From: Flavobacteriales bacterium
GTDB lineage: Bacteria > Bacteroidota > Bacteroidia > Flavobacteriales_F > PHOS-HE28
Assembly: GCA_016699575.1 (NCBI GenBank)
Contig: CP064979.1
Coordinates: forward strand, 1,488,001-1,552,000
DNA length: 64,000 nucleotides
Reading direction: 5' to 3'
This document shows, piece by piece, positions 57,001 through 64,000 of this stretch. The position numbers and the translations under genes are program-made. Under the pieces are notes generated by a model. It was not told the DNA's origin. It saw nothing but the letters and a program-made list of their open reading frames with translations, and searched no databases. The number at the start of each line of letters is the position of its first letter. Position 1 is the first letter of the stretch.

Positions 57001-57534
57001 CACTTCAAGGAGCTCTTCGCCGACGCGCAGGAAGGCAGCCACGCCCTCGCCCGCGGTTCACGCCGCGACCAGAGCGACGACTGCATCATCGAGACCGACC
57101 TGCCGATGCTGATCCCGGCCACCTACGTGGGCGAGACCGCCGAGCGCCTCGCCCTCTACCGCCGCCTGGACGATGTGAAGGACGAGGCCGAGCTGCAGCG
57201 GTTCACCACCGAGATCACCGACCGCTTCGGCCCCGTGCCACCATTGGTGGTCGAGCTGATGGAGGCCATCCGCCTGCGCTGGCTGGGCCAACGCATGGGC
57301 CTGGAGAAGATCGTGCTGAAGAAGCAGACGCTCATCGGCACCTTCATCGCGGACCAAAAGCATCCCTTCTTCGAGGGAGATGGGTTCAATGCGGTGCTGC
57401 GTGCGGTGCAAGCTCAGCCGCGAAGGCTCAAGGTGTACGAGAAGGCGGGGACCTTGCGGATCAGCGTGCAGGACGTGAAGAATATCCATGCGGCGATGGA
57501 GGCGATGGAGGGGGTGGTGGGGGTGATGGTCTAA
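54088..57534 (+). CDS. mfd: Transcription-repair coupling factor Mfd
   Basis: Mfd removes stalled RNA polymerase and recruits UvrA. The 1148-residue protein has the UvrB-like N-terminal part (FVLTHKEEAAYFINDLEAL, YPAPSRSPYDPEGHHDGERVSRTEVL), the RNA-polymerase-interacting domain (LKPGDLVVHIDHGIGVFSGLEK, about 458-480) and RecG-like motor motifs: Walker A CGDVGFGKTEVAIRAAF (about 609), DEEQKFGV (about 711), TATPIPRTLQFSL, ENGLDIPNANTII, QLRGRVGRSNKKAYCYLL. Residues about 320-343 (ASGHLPLAAGP...PAASGQKLG) are encoded by a palindromic repeat and interrupt a normally short, conserved segment before FQQRPQPTFAKEF. A copy of its 3' end lies at 58485-58616. Confidence 0.94.
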   Translation: MTSLPELLSLYRSDARVTRVADGLREKSARVQISGTIGSSQALIAHALIEQHGGVHVFVLTHKEEAAYFINDLEALRGKDKDGRHTKKEEDMFFYPAPSRSPYDPEGHHDGERVSRTEVLEALMKRPERLVIITYPDALVPLVMGKEEMQKNTLTVKRSEELPIDILEEWLHETGFTRVEFVYEPGQFSIRGGIVDVFSYGSDKPYRIELYGDTVESVRRFDPQDQLTIERLGEAVIVPDLQDEDAARQQNFFAQLPEDAVIWLRDLQAIGDAAKKQLKLLGEVYERVAEKDKHPTPDQLLATDSELIKGTLGYRKVFWASGHLPLAAGPTANEPAASGQKLGAHSIDFQQRPQPTFAKEFKVLSGDLHNKQNAGYTNLIACNSAKQSERLYTIFNDMEHEVAFTPLVLDLHEGFIDPELKLALYTDHQIFERYHRYRLKEGFRKNSQALTLKELTQLKPGDLVVHIDHGIGVFSGLEKIDAGGSMQEAIRLKYRDNDILYVGIHSLHRVSKYSGEEGGAAPPVSKLGSPAWKNLKEKTKAKVKALAFDLIKLYAQRKSKPGFAFQPDNYLQHELEASFIYEDTPDQNKATQDVKRDMEKPTPMDRLVCGDVGFGKTEVAIRAAFKAACDGKQVAVLVPTTILALQHWKSFSNRMKGLPVRVDYINRFRSSAQQTQILKDLKAGKIDILIGTHRLVSKDVVWKDLGLMIIDEEQKFGVNVKDKLKTLRATVDTLTLTATPIPRTLQFSLMGARDLSIISTPPPNRYPVSTMLQPYDEVVIRGAIEYELSRGGQVYFLHDKVKNIEFIADMIRKLVPGARVGVGHGQLEGHKLEEVMLDFIEGNTDVLVCTTIVENGLDIPNANTIIVNEAQNFGLSDLHQLRGRVGRSNKKAYCYLLAPSPHLLPDLSRKRLQAIEQFSDLGSGIHIAMKDLDIRGAGDLLGAEQSGFINDIGFETYHKILEEAVRELKDEHFKELFADAQEGSHALARGSRRDQSDDCIIETDLPMLIPATYVGETAERLALYRRLDDVKDEAELQRFTTEITDRFGPVPPLVVELMEAIRLRWLGQRMGLEKIVLKKQTLIGTFIADQKHPFFEGDGFNAVLRAVQAQPRRLKVYEKAGTLRISVQDVKNIHAAMEAMEGVVGVMV
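55047..55114. repeat. TGGCCACT-type palindromic repeat (family F) inside mfd
   Basis: The left arm 55047-55074 (TCTGGCCACTTGCCACTGGC then TGCTGGC) and the right arm 55089-55114 (GCCAGCAGCTAGTGGCCAGA then AGCTAG) are inverted copies, apart from a 7-base duplication in the left arm. The element is in frame. A related GGCCATTGGCC repeat lies before pdxA (62768). Confidence 0.7.
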
Positions 57535-58409
57535 TTCCGCTCACGCAGCTTCAGAAAACGCATCGCTCCCTTGGCTGGGTAGTAGAAGTCACCGTCCGTG
57601 GTCATCCGATGGAGAACCAGTGTATCCGTTGCGAACCTCCAGCTAAAACCGAATGTGCCTGCCGGCCAACGTTCGGTGGTGTCCCTGAAAACCAGCCCGT
57701 CCAGTTCATCCCTCCACGGGTGCCGTGTTCCGAAGTAGTCGTGGAAATAGAATTCGTTCCATATCGGATGTCCTGAGATCCTCCCCTGCTCGTCGATCCG
57801 GAACCCGTGCTGACCATCATCCAAGGGGTCGTAATGACCTTCGAACAAGAGCCGGGTCAGGTACGCTCGGTAGTTTGACCGGAAGCGATCTTCAGGGGCC
57901 GGGTGAATGACATCAATGCCCTTCAGTAGATGTAGTTCATCAAGTCGCAGGCGCCGATAGTGCAATATGCCGCTCTGCCCTGGAACACCCGGGTTCATCC
58001 AGATCACGCGCACGGTGTCCGCGACCGGGTCATGGATGAAGGTCTGTGGGCCGTAGTCGTCGATCTCCAGGATCGTGTCCCGCCCTGCACGATTGAACTT
58101 TCTCACCCACGGCAGGAGAATGCCATTGCACCGGACGGTGTCACTATCCACGCGCAGAACCAGTGCGGTCCACGCAGGGATCGGCATGCGGTAACGTCCA
58201 ATACGCCGATGCACTGCAATACTGTCGTGAAACTCCGTCAGCACCCACGTACCGATGGGGTCATATCGGATCGTGTCCTTCTGCGAGACGACATTGCTCG
58301 TGTCACGACCCAATGGCTCAACGACCATTGGGTCTTCTGGACCAGGAGAGCAACCAATGGCATAGAAGCCAAGGAGCAGGCAGACCTTCTGTAAAACTTG
58401 CTCGTTCAC
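57531..58409 (-). CDS. Hypothetical lipoprotein between mfd and its duplicated 3' end
   Basis: The 292-residue protein starts with GTG and a lipoprotein signal (VLQKVCLLLGFYAIGC). The body is rich in beta strands and acidic/aromatic residues (GTWVLTEFHDSIAVHRRIGRY, DTILEIDDYGPQTFIHDP, WNEFYFHDYFGTRHPW), and does not match a family I know; it recalls lipocalin-like scaffolds. It lies on the strand opposite mfd and overlaps its stop by 4 bases. I chose GTG at 58409 because the -7 box lies just upstream, so a start at 58436 would precede transcription. The gene occupies the space between the two mfd 3' ends. Confidence 0.6.
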   Translation of the reverse strand: MNEQVLQKVCLLLGFYAIGCSPGPEDPMVVEPLGRDTSNVVSQKDTIRYDPIGTWVLTEFHDSIAVHRRIGRYRMPIPAWTALVLRVDSDTVRCNGILLPWVRKFNRAGRDTILEIDDYGPQTFIHDPVADTVRVIWMNPGVPGQSGILHYRRLRLDELHLLKGIDVIHPAPEDRFRSNYRAYLTRLLFEGHYDPLDDGQHGFRIDEQGRISGHPIWNEFYFHDYFGTRHPWRDELDGLVFRDTTERWPAGTFGFSWRFATDTLVLHRMTTDGDFYYPAKGAMRFLKLRERN

Positions 58410-58432
58410 GAACAGACAATTCCGTGGTCCGC

Positions 58433-58440
58433 ACAAAGTA
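58433..58440 (-). promoter_or_regulatory. -7-like promoter box
   Basis: Read leftward, TACTTTGT contains TACTTTG, one base short of TAnnTTTG. It gives a leader of about 17 bases to the GTG at 58409. Confidence 0.4.
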
Positions 58441-58484
58441 ACCGGTCAATGGCGCTCCCCTTCAAGGCCCAAGAGCAGACAGAG

Positions 58485-58616
58485 ACCTTGCGGATCAGCG
58501 TGCAGGACGTGAAGAACCACGCCATCGCTTCGCAAAGCCTCGCGAGCGCGGGGCAGGCTGTGCACGCGGCGTAGGAGGCGATGGAGAGCGTGGTGGGAAG
58601 CGGGGTAGTGGCTTAG
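58485..58616 (+). pseudogene. Degenerate second copy of the mfd 3' end
   Basis: Bases 58485-58516 are identical to 57451-57482 of mfd (32 of 32). After an inserted stretch of about 45 bases with a small CGCTTCGC/GCGAGCG hairpin, the match resumes (CACGCGGCG..GGAGGCGATGGAG..GTGGTGGG) to the stop. An internal TAG and the insertion make it non-functional. Confidence 0.88.
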
Positions 58617-60088
58617 TGCCCACCCTCGGCTTGCCCCGCCCCCTCCAACTCCTCGATCGTCCTCCGCGCCGCCTCCAACCGCACCCGATTGTTCTTCGAT
58701 ACGAGCATGTTGGTGATCAGCTTCTCCATGCGATGGTGCAGCGGGATCAGCAGCCCGGCAATGGCGGCCATGCAGAGCAGCACGAGCAACGGCGAATGAT
58801 GGGTGATCTCGCCCAACACCGGGTGAACCAGAAGGTTGATGAACTCGAAGAAGAGCAGCAGCGCGATGAGCGAGAGGTTCTTGATGGCCTTGGCGCCCAC
58901 CACCGCCGTGCGGCTGAACACGAGAAGAAAGATGCCGAGCGTGATGACGATGAGGGCGATGATGCCGAACTGGATGTTTCGGGAGCGGGCGGCGACTTCC
59001 TCCGCGCGCAGCTTCGCATCCTCGCGGTCCTTCAGCTCCTGGGTGAACAGCTGGTTCTGAAGCTGGCTCTTATTCTGGAGCACGATCAGCGAATCGCGCC
59101 AGGCATGCGCAAGCTTCGAATACACCAGCGCGCTATCGGTGATGCCGTGCGCGGCAAAGGCATCGGATAGGGCCGTGGTCGACTTCACCAGGAGGTGCGG
59201 AAGTCGCGTATACCCGGTGGCTTCGTAGCCCTTACGCGACCATGCGAGCGCTTCCGCCATGCGCCCTTGACCGATCAGCAGCTTGGCATAACCGGCGGCA
59301 GCATTGATGAGCGGCTCCGGCACACCGGCAGAATCAGCAACGGCCAAGGCCCGTTTGAAGTAAGGTTCGGCCAAGTCGTTCTCCCCCCTGGCAGCGTGCA
59401 CCTGGGCCAGAGTGAGTTGGAAGTTGGCATAGCCATATGGATCATTCCCAGGCACCTTCAGCACATCGGCCTTGCGGGCATAGTAGAGCGCGGAATCAAG
59501 GTCGCCAAGTTCCATGTGGCACCTGGCCAGGATGGACATCGAGCGGCCGTAGATCCCCTTGCTCAAGCCATAGGCCCGTGCCTTCCGCATATAGCGCAAG
59601 GTGCCCTCGGTATCCCCGGCCCGCTGGTACACGATCGCGGTCTCCTTGCAAACGGCCCCCATCCCCATGCTATCCCCGGCCTGCTGGAAGCGTGCGAGGG
59701 AGATGTTGAAGTGCTTCAGCGCGCCGTTCACATCGTTGAGCTGCATGAACGCCCCGCCAATGCCGAAGTGGGCACGGCCGATCAGCGTATCGTTCCCGGT
59801 CCGCTCGGCCGCTTCCAGTCCACGGATAGCAGCCTTCATGCAGTCCTCCGAGCGACCGAGGAAGAGGTACTGGCTGACGAGCCTGGCAATGGCGGTGCAT
59901 TTCACCCTTGGATCGGTCGCCGTCCGCTCAAGTGCTTCGAGGGAGTCTACCGGGAGGCCACGAAATCTGGAAGCAAGCGTGTCGAGGGGCTGGGCGTGCA
60001 GGTTTCCGATGGAACCAATGCCGATAAGAAGAACGAGTGGTCTGAAAACCATGGAGGCAATCCGTTGTTGACTTGTCCTTGCGTTCAT
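58613..60088 (-). CDS. TPR-repeat membrane protein, twin 2
   Basis: The 491-residue protein has a signal peptide (PLVLLIGIGSIGNLHAQ), about seven TPR units (residues about 50-330, for example GRAHFGIGGAFMQLNDVNGALKHFNISLARF), a coiled coil (LQNQLFTQELKDREDAKLRAEEV) and a tail of three or four membrane helices (NIQFGIIALIVITLGIFLLVFS, AIKNLSLIALLLFFEFINLLVHP, LLVLLCMAAIAGLLIPL). A basic coiled C-terminus follows (RMEKLITNMLVSKNNRVRLEAARRTIEELEG). The layout resembles TPR sensor proteins of Bacteroidota that lost their kinase domain. It lies 5 bases after its twin. Confidence 0.8.
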   Translation of the reverse strand: MNARTSQQRIASMVFRPLVLLIGIGSIGNLHAQPLDTLASRFRGLPVDSLEALERTATDPRVKCTAIARLVSQYLFLGRSEDCMKAAIRGLEAAERTGNDTLIGRAHFGIGGAFMQLNDVNGALKHFNISLARFQQAGDSMGMGAVCKETAIVYQRAGDTEGTLRYMRKARAYGLSKGIYGRSMSILARCHMELGDLDSALYYARKADVLKVPGNDPYGYANFQLTLAQVHAARGENDLAEPYFKRALAVADSAGVPEPLINAAAGYAKLLIGQGRMAEALAWSRKGYEATGYTRLPHLLVKSTTALSDAFAAHGITDSALVYSKLAHAWRDSLIVLQNKSQLQNQLFTQELKDREDAKLRAEEVAARSRNIQFGIIALIVITLGIFLLVFSRTAVVGAKAIKNLSLIALLLFFEFINLLVHPVLGEITHHSPLLVLLCMAAIAGLLIPLHHRMEKLITNMLVSKNNRVRLEAARRTIEELEGAGQAEGGH

Positions 60089-60093
60089 CGTGT

Positions 60094-61521
60094 TCAGCTG
60101 GCGTTGGCTTCTCCGCGACTTCCCTCCAGCTCCTCGATCGTCCTCCGCGCCGCATCCAACCTGACCCGGTTGTTCTTGCTTACGAGCATGTTGGTGATCA
60201 GCTTCTCCATGCGGTGGTGCAGCGGGATCAACAGCCCGGCGATCGCGGCCATGCACAGTAGCATCAGCAGCGGTGAGTGATGCGTGAGTTCACCTAGGAA
60301 CGGATGCAGCAGTAAGTTGATGAACTCGAAGAAGAGCAGCAGCGCGATGAGCGAGAGGTTCTTGATGGCCTTGGCACCCACGACCGCGGTGCGACTAAAG
60401 ACGAGGAGAAAGATCCCCAGCGTGATGACGATGAGGGCGATGATGCCGAACTGGATGTTGCGGGAGCGAGCTGCTTGTTCCTCTTCCTTCGCCTTCGCCT
60501 CCTCCTGCTCCTTCAGTTCCTGCGCGAAGGCCATGTTCTGGAGCTTGTTCAGGTTGGTGGCGTTGATCAGGCTGTCGGCGTACAGCACCCGCAGCTCGAA
60601 GTAGTGGTAGGCGCTGTCGGCTTGGCCACCGGCCTTAAAGGATCGGCGTAGGAGATCGGATGCACCGACCAAGCCTTCGAGGTTGCCACCGTTCTTGCTC
60701 ACGAGCAAGGCCCGCCGACCGTCAGCGATAGCAGCAGGGATGTCACCCACTTCCAGTTCCATCTGCCCCCGACCGATAAGTGTTCCATAGAGCGGTATCA
60801 TCACATGGAAGGAATCCGCCACCTCGATCGCCCGAGCGAAATGGACATCGGCCAGCTGGCGCTCGTTCTTCGCCGCGTACGCCGCACCCAGCATGTAGTA
60901 CGAGCGGGCGTAGGCGTAGGGATCACTTCCCGGATCGGTGATGATATTGGACCGCTGCGCCCAATACAGTGCGGAATCCGGCTGGCCCATCAGGCGATAC
61001 GTGTCGCTCAAATGCTGGCAGGTCCGACTGATCTGGTAATCCGACCTCACATTGGCGATAGCGAGCTTCAGTAACTCCAGTGCTTTGGGCAGATCGCCCA
61101 AGGACTTGTACACCGTGGCGATCTGCTTGTAGGCAGTGCCTATGTGGTTCTGGTTGCCTGAACGCTGCGCGTAGTCCAGCCCTTGGTAGAAGTACTTCAA
61201 CTGCAATGCAGCATCCGCAGAGCCGTTGAGCGCATCGCCCAAATGCTGGGAGGAAGTCGCGAGCAGCGTATCGATCCCCAGCTGCTCGGCCAGCGCGAAT
61301 TCCTCCTTGGCGTTGGCCCTGATCTCGTTCTTCAAGCCGAGGTTGAAGCAGGCCGCACCGTGGTTGGCGGTGATGAAGTAGCGCTCGATCAGCGGGCGCG
61401 ACAGGTCGTGGCGCGTGCCGAGCGAATCGTATCGGGCCTTGTAGGTGTATGGTTGGGCGTGCAGCAGGAAGCTGGAGACGAACAGCACCGGCAGGAGAAC
61501 GGAAACGCGTTTGCTCGGCAT
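60094..61521 (-). CDS. TPR-repeat membrane protein, twin 1
   Basis: The 475-residue protein has a signal peptide (VSVLLPVLFVSSFLLHAQ), TPR-like repeats (for example IGTAYKQIATVYKSLGDLPKALELLKLA and ARSYYMLGAAYAAKNERQLADVHFARAIE), a coiled coil (AFAQELKEQEEAKAKEEEQAARS) and the same multi-helix membrane tail as its twin. The last 120 residues of the two proteins are almost identical while the TPR halves have diverged, indicating duplication with later gene conversion or strong constraint on the tail. They probably form one operon. Confidence 0.8.
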   Translation of the reverse strand: MPSKRVSVLLPVLFVSSFLLHAQPYTYKARYDSLGTRHDLSRPLIERYFITANHGAACFNLGLKNEIRANAKEEFALAEQLGIDTLLATSSQHLGDALNGSADAALQLKYFYQGLDYAQRSGNQNHIGTAYKQIATVYKSLGDLPKALELLKLAIANVRSDYQISRTCQHLSDTYRLMGQPDSALYWAQRSNIITDPGSDPYAYARSYYMLGAAYAAKNERQLADVHFARAIEVADSFHVMIPLYGTLIGRGQMELEVGDIPAAIADGRRALLVSKNGGNLEGLVGASDLLRRSFKAGGQADSAYHYFELRVLYADSLINATNLNKLQNMAFAQELKEQEEAKAKEEEQAARSRNIQFGIIALIVITLGIFLLVFSRTAVVGAKAIKNLSLIALLLFFEFINLLLHPFLGELTHHSPLLMLLCMAAIAGLLIPLHHRMEKLITNMLVSKNNRVRLDAARRTIEELEGSRGEANAS

Positions 61522-61689
61522 CGACAGCAGCGGGATGAGGGGGAGTGGCGGGAAAGGCTAAAGATGCGCGATGGCCGCTGAACCGTATGCAGGTCCAACA
61601 GCGACCCGAAGACCTAGCAAAGGAGGCGTCGGAACCGCAGCCGAATAAAACCCGCACGAGGCGCCGTGCATGGACCGAAAGAACTGCGG

Positions 61690-62751
61690 TCAGTCCTTCT
61701 CCTTCTTCCCCCGCTCCTGTGGTTGCAGCGGGTTGGCGCTGATGGCCCGGTAATGCTCGCGCTGCTGCCGGATGTCACAAGCCATCCAGACGGCATGCCT
61801 GAAGCTGCCTTCATCCGCTTCGCCCTTGCCGGCGATGCTGTACCCCGTGCCATGATCGGGACTGGTGCGCACGATCGGCAACCCCGCGGTGTAGTTGACG
61901 CCCGTGCCGAAGCTGAGCGCTTTGAACGGCGCCAGGCCTTGGTCGTGGTACATGGCCAGCACGCCATCGAAGTGCTTGTATTGGCCGCTGCCGAAGAAGC
62001 CGTCGGCCGGGTATGGGCCCATGGCCGCAATGCCTTCCTCCTTCAACTGGCGCACTGCCGGTGCAATGCGCTCGCGGTCCTCGGTCCCCAAGGCTCCCCC
62101 ATCGCCAGCGTGCGGGTTGAGGCCAAGGATGGCGATGCGCGGGGCGCTGCAGCCGAAATCGCGCAGCAGGCTCTGGTGGAAGAGCCTGGCCTTGGCCACG
62201 ATGCGCTCGGCGGTGATGGCCTCCGGAACGTCCTTCAGTGGTATGTGACCGGTCACCGTACCTACACGCAGTCCATCGCCTACGAGGATCATGAGCACTT
62301 GCGCATCCGTGCCGGCCATGGCCTGCAAGAACTCCGTGTGGCCGGGGTATTTGAAGCCCGCACCCTGCATGCTCTGTTTGTCGATGGGCGCTGTAACGAT
62401 CGCATCCACCTTGCCACTGCCAAGGTCCTGCGCAGCAGCTTCCAGGCTCATGATGGCAAAGGCGGCATGCTTGGCGCTGGGCTTGCCGATCTCCAGCGGC
62501 AGGTCATCATCCCACAGGTTCACCACGTTGAGCTTGCGTGCCACAGCCTCGCCGGCATGGGCGATACGATGGTAGGGCACGGCCTCCTCCAGCCCGAGTT
62601 GTTTGCGGTGGAACGAAACGGCTTTGGCACCGCAGTACAGGATCGGCGTTACGTCCTGCAGGATGCGGTTGTCTTCGAAGGTCTTCAGCACCACTTCGAG
62701 GCCGACACCGTGGAGGTCGCCGCACGAGATGCCGATGCGTGGGATGGTCAT
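61690..62751 (-). CDS. pdxA: 4-hydroxythreonine-4-phosphate dehydrogenase
   Basis: PdxA acts in pyridoxal phosphate synthesis. The 353-residue protein shows IPRIGISCGDLHGVGLEVVLKTF, VTAPIDKQSMQGAGFKYPGHTEFL (substrate and metal His), RVGTVTGHIPLKDVPEAIT, LGLNPHAGDGGALGTED, GPYPADGFFGSGQYKHFDGVLAMYHDQGLAPFKALSFGTGVNYTAGLPIVRTSPDHGTGYSIAGKGEADE. The start at 62751 gives the family N-terminus; the longer frame is read from a family F repeat. Confidence 0.95.
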   Translation of the reverse strand: MTIPRIGISCGDLHGVGLEVVLKTFEDNRILQDVTPILYCGAKAVSFHRKQLGLEEAVPYHRIAHAGEAVARKLNVVNLWDDDLPLEIGKPSAKHAAFAIMSLEAAAQDLGSGKVDAIVTAPIDKQSMQGAGFKYPGHTEFLQAMAGTDAQVLMILVGDGLRVGTVTGHIPLKDVPEAITAERIVAKARLFHQSLLRDFGCSAPRIAILGLNPHAGDGGALGTEDRERIAPAVRQLKEEGIAAMGPYPADGFFGSGQYKHFDGVLAMYHDQGLAPFKALSFGTGVNYTAGLPIVRTSPDHGTGYSIAGKGEADEGSFRHAVWMACDIRQQREHYRAISANPLQPQERGKKEKD

Positions 62752-62767
62752 TCTTGGTTTGGATGAG

Positions 62768-62801
62768 CCAATGGCCATTGGCCAATGGCCGTTGGCTGCT
62801 C
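62768..62801. repeat. GGCCATTGG-type repeat before pdxA
   Basis: GCCAATGGCCATTGGCCAAT then GGCCGTTGGC is built from GGCCAATGG and its complement, a self-complementary tandem word. It resembles the family F repeat in mfd in its GGCCANTG/ATTGGCC composition. Confidence 0.55.
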
Positions 62802-62839
62802 CGTTGGTTGTTGATGGATGTCCGATCACTTGGCCGGGT

Positions 62840-64000
62840 TCACTTTTTCCGCTTCCCGATGGCCGCGCGCTCTTTCACGAAGTGGTAGAACAAGCGCACA
62901 CCGCAACCGGTGCCGCCTTGGCCGCGGTAGCTGTCGCGCTTGTGCAAGAAGGCCGGGCCCGCGATGTCGAGGTGGATGAACGGATGTTTGGTGAAGCGCG
63001 CCAGGAACTTGCCAGCGGTCTGTGCACCGGCGAGGTCGCTGCCCAGGTTCTTGATGTCGGCCACGGTGCTCTCGATCTCGGCATCGTATTCGGGCCAGAA
63101 CGGCAACTGCGCCGTCCGCTCGTACACGCGGTCGCCCACGGCCTTCAGCTCAGCGAAGCGTGCGTCGTCCGCCGTTCCCATCACGGCGATGCCGTAGTTG
63201 CCGATGGCGCGCTGCGCAGCACCCGTTAGCGTGGCGATGGTCATCACCAGCTCGGGCTTGAACTGCTCGCCGTAGCTCAACGCATCCGCAAGGATCAATC
63301 GCCCCTCGGCATCCGTGTTCATGACTTCCACCGTCATGCCGTTGTGCATTCGGATGACATCGCTCGGCACGATGGCGCGTTCGCCGGGCCGGTTGTCGGT
63401 GGCCGGTATGAGACCGATGACGTGCACCGGCAGGTCCTGCCGCGCGATGGCCGCCATGCCACCGCATACCGCAGCGGCGCCGCCCATGTCGCACTTCATG
63501 TAGTCCATGCTGTTGGGCGTGGGCTTCAGGCTGAGGCCGCCCGTGTCGAACACCACGCCCTTGCCCACCAGCACGATGGGACGATCGTTCACCGCGTTCT
63601 TCGGCTTGTGCTCCAGCACGGTGAACGTCGGCGGATCCTGGCTGCCCTTGTTCACGCCCAACAGGCCGCCCATACCGAAGGCTTCGATCTGCTGCTTGTT
63701 GAACACCGTCACCTTGAAGCCGAGCTGCTTGCCCAGATCACGGATCTGGCTGGCCATCTGCGTAGCGGTAAGGAAGATGACCGGCTCGTTCACCCAGTCG
63801 CGCGCAAGGCACACACTTTCGCATACATCATCGAGCTCTTCCACCAACTGCTGGGTAATGCCGTCACCGGTCACGGTTATCTTCTTCAGGCTGTTGCCCT
63901 TGCCGCTGGTCTTGTACTTGCGGAACTCGTAGTTGGCCAGGCAAACGCCTTCGGCAACGGCCAGCGCCACCTCGGCATCGTTGGCCAGGCCTACCAACTG
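62840..64000 (-). CDS. Leucyl aminopeptidase (M17), N-terminus outside the window
   Basis: At least 386 residues are present; the N-terminal part lies beyond the right edge. The M17 metal and catalytic motifs are visible: GKGVVFDTGGLSLKPT, MDYMKCDMGGAAAV, IGLIPATDNRPGERAIVPSDVI, the signature NTDAEGRLILADAL, and FPFWPEYDAEIESTVADIKNLG. It is a broad-specificity cytosolic aminopeptidase. The stop lies 89 bases from the pdxA start, so the two could be cotranscribed. Confidence 0.93.
   Translation of the reverse strand, partial: QLVGLANDAEVALAVAEGVCLANYEFRKYKTSGKGNSLKKITVTGDGITQQLVEELDDVCESVCLARDWVNEPVIFLTATQMASQIRDLGKQLGFKVTVFNKQQIEAFGMGGLLGVNKGSQDPPTFTVLEHKPKNAVNDRPIVLVGKGVVFDTGGLSLKPTPNSMDYMKCDMGGAAAVCGGMAAIARQDLPVHVIGLIPATDNRPGERAIVPSDVIRMHNGMTVEVMNTDAEGRLILADALSYGEQFKPELVMTIATLTGAAQRAIGNYGIAVMGTADDARFAELKAVGDRVYERTAQLPFWPEYDAEIESTVADIKNLGSDLAGAQTAGKFLARFTKHPFIHLDIAGPAFLHKRDSYRGQGGTGCGVRLFYHFVKERAAIGKRKK

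Noticed and set aside
52514..58409. Insertion sequence or integrated phage as the source of the 3'-end duplications
   Set aside because: No transposase, integrase, terminal inverted repeats or phage genes are visible in either interval.

Overview
The window looks like part of the chromosome of a high-GC member of the Bacteroidota, most likely an environmental Flavobacteriales lineage (inference). The evidence is six large secreted proteins with type IX secretion (T9SS) C-terminal sorting domains, Bacteroidota-type -7 promoter boxes (TAnnTTTG), a Bacteroidota-type suf operon with DUF59 and DUF2480 companions, and a LuxR-type regulator paired with a propeller sensor kinase. Genes are packed tightly and many neighbours share a 4-base ATGA overlap. 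I see no rRNA, tRNA, CRISPR array, integrase or transposase.

Layout. 0.1-7.8 kb: a 30-residue Lys/Ala protein, a diheme-type lipoprotein, two tandem FG-GAP/ASPIC T9SS proteins, and a small secreted protein coupled to another T9SS protein. 7.9-13.2 kb: a PurF-like amidotransferase, an M6-like metalloprotease with a DUF2480 gene, and an outer-membrane-like protein. 13.3-17.8 kb: leftward sufC-sufD-sufS-sufE-DUF59 operon without sufB. 17.9-20.9 kb: ECF sigma factor with a membrane partner, then a DAHP synthase/chorismate mutase. 21-24.4 kb: a third FG-GAP T9SS protein and a lipoprotein. 24.4-31.2 kb: molybdenum cofactor cluster (moeB-like, TauE/SafE permease, moeA, mobA, moaD, moaE, moaC-moaB fusion, a zincin lipoprotein, convergent moaA); fdhD follows at 35.7 kb. 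31.4-37.6 kb: tag, sensor kinase and response regulator, fdhD, GrpB-like and YciI-like proteins. 37.6-42.8 kb: T9SS protein, DUF2007 and zinc-ribbon membrane proteins, an FN3 protein and a 21-bp repeat array. 42.9-46.1 kb: an AT-richer patch of unrecognised genes with a repeated double-hairpin element. 46.1-51.5 kb: T9SS protein, glycerophosphodiesterase, and a GNAT-glycosyltransferase-lysC operon. 51.5-58.6 kb: fbp and mfd, each followed by an extra gene and then by a second, degenerate copy of its own 3' end. 58.6-64 kb: twin TPR membrane proteins, pdxA, and pepA running off the right edge.

The most unusual aspect is repeat biology. At least eight families of short palindromic or tandem repeats occur between genes and, in five cases, in frame inside conserved enzymes (SufC, SufD, SufS, MoaE, Mfd). 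The suf operon alone carries seven elements in about 4 kb. Three further signals stand out: the 3'-end duplications behind fbp and mfd; an array of 14 units at exactly 21-bp spacing (41813-42120) with no firm coding assignment; and a three-copy double hairpin whose stem sequences vary while the fold is kept.
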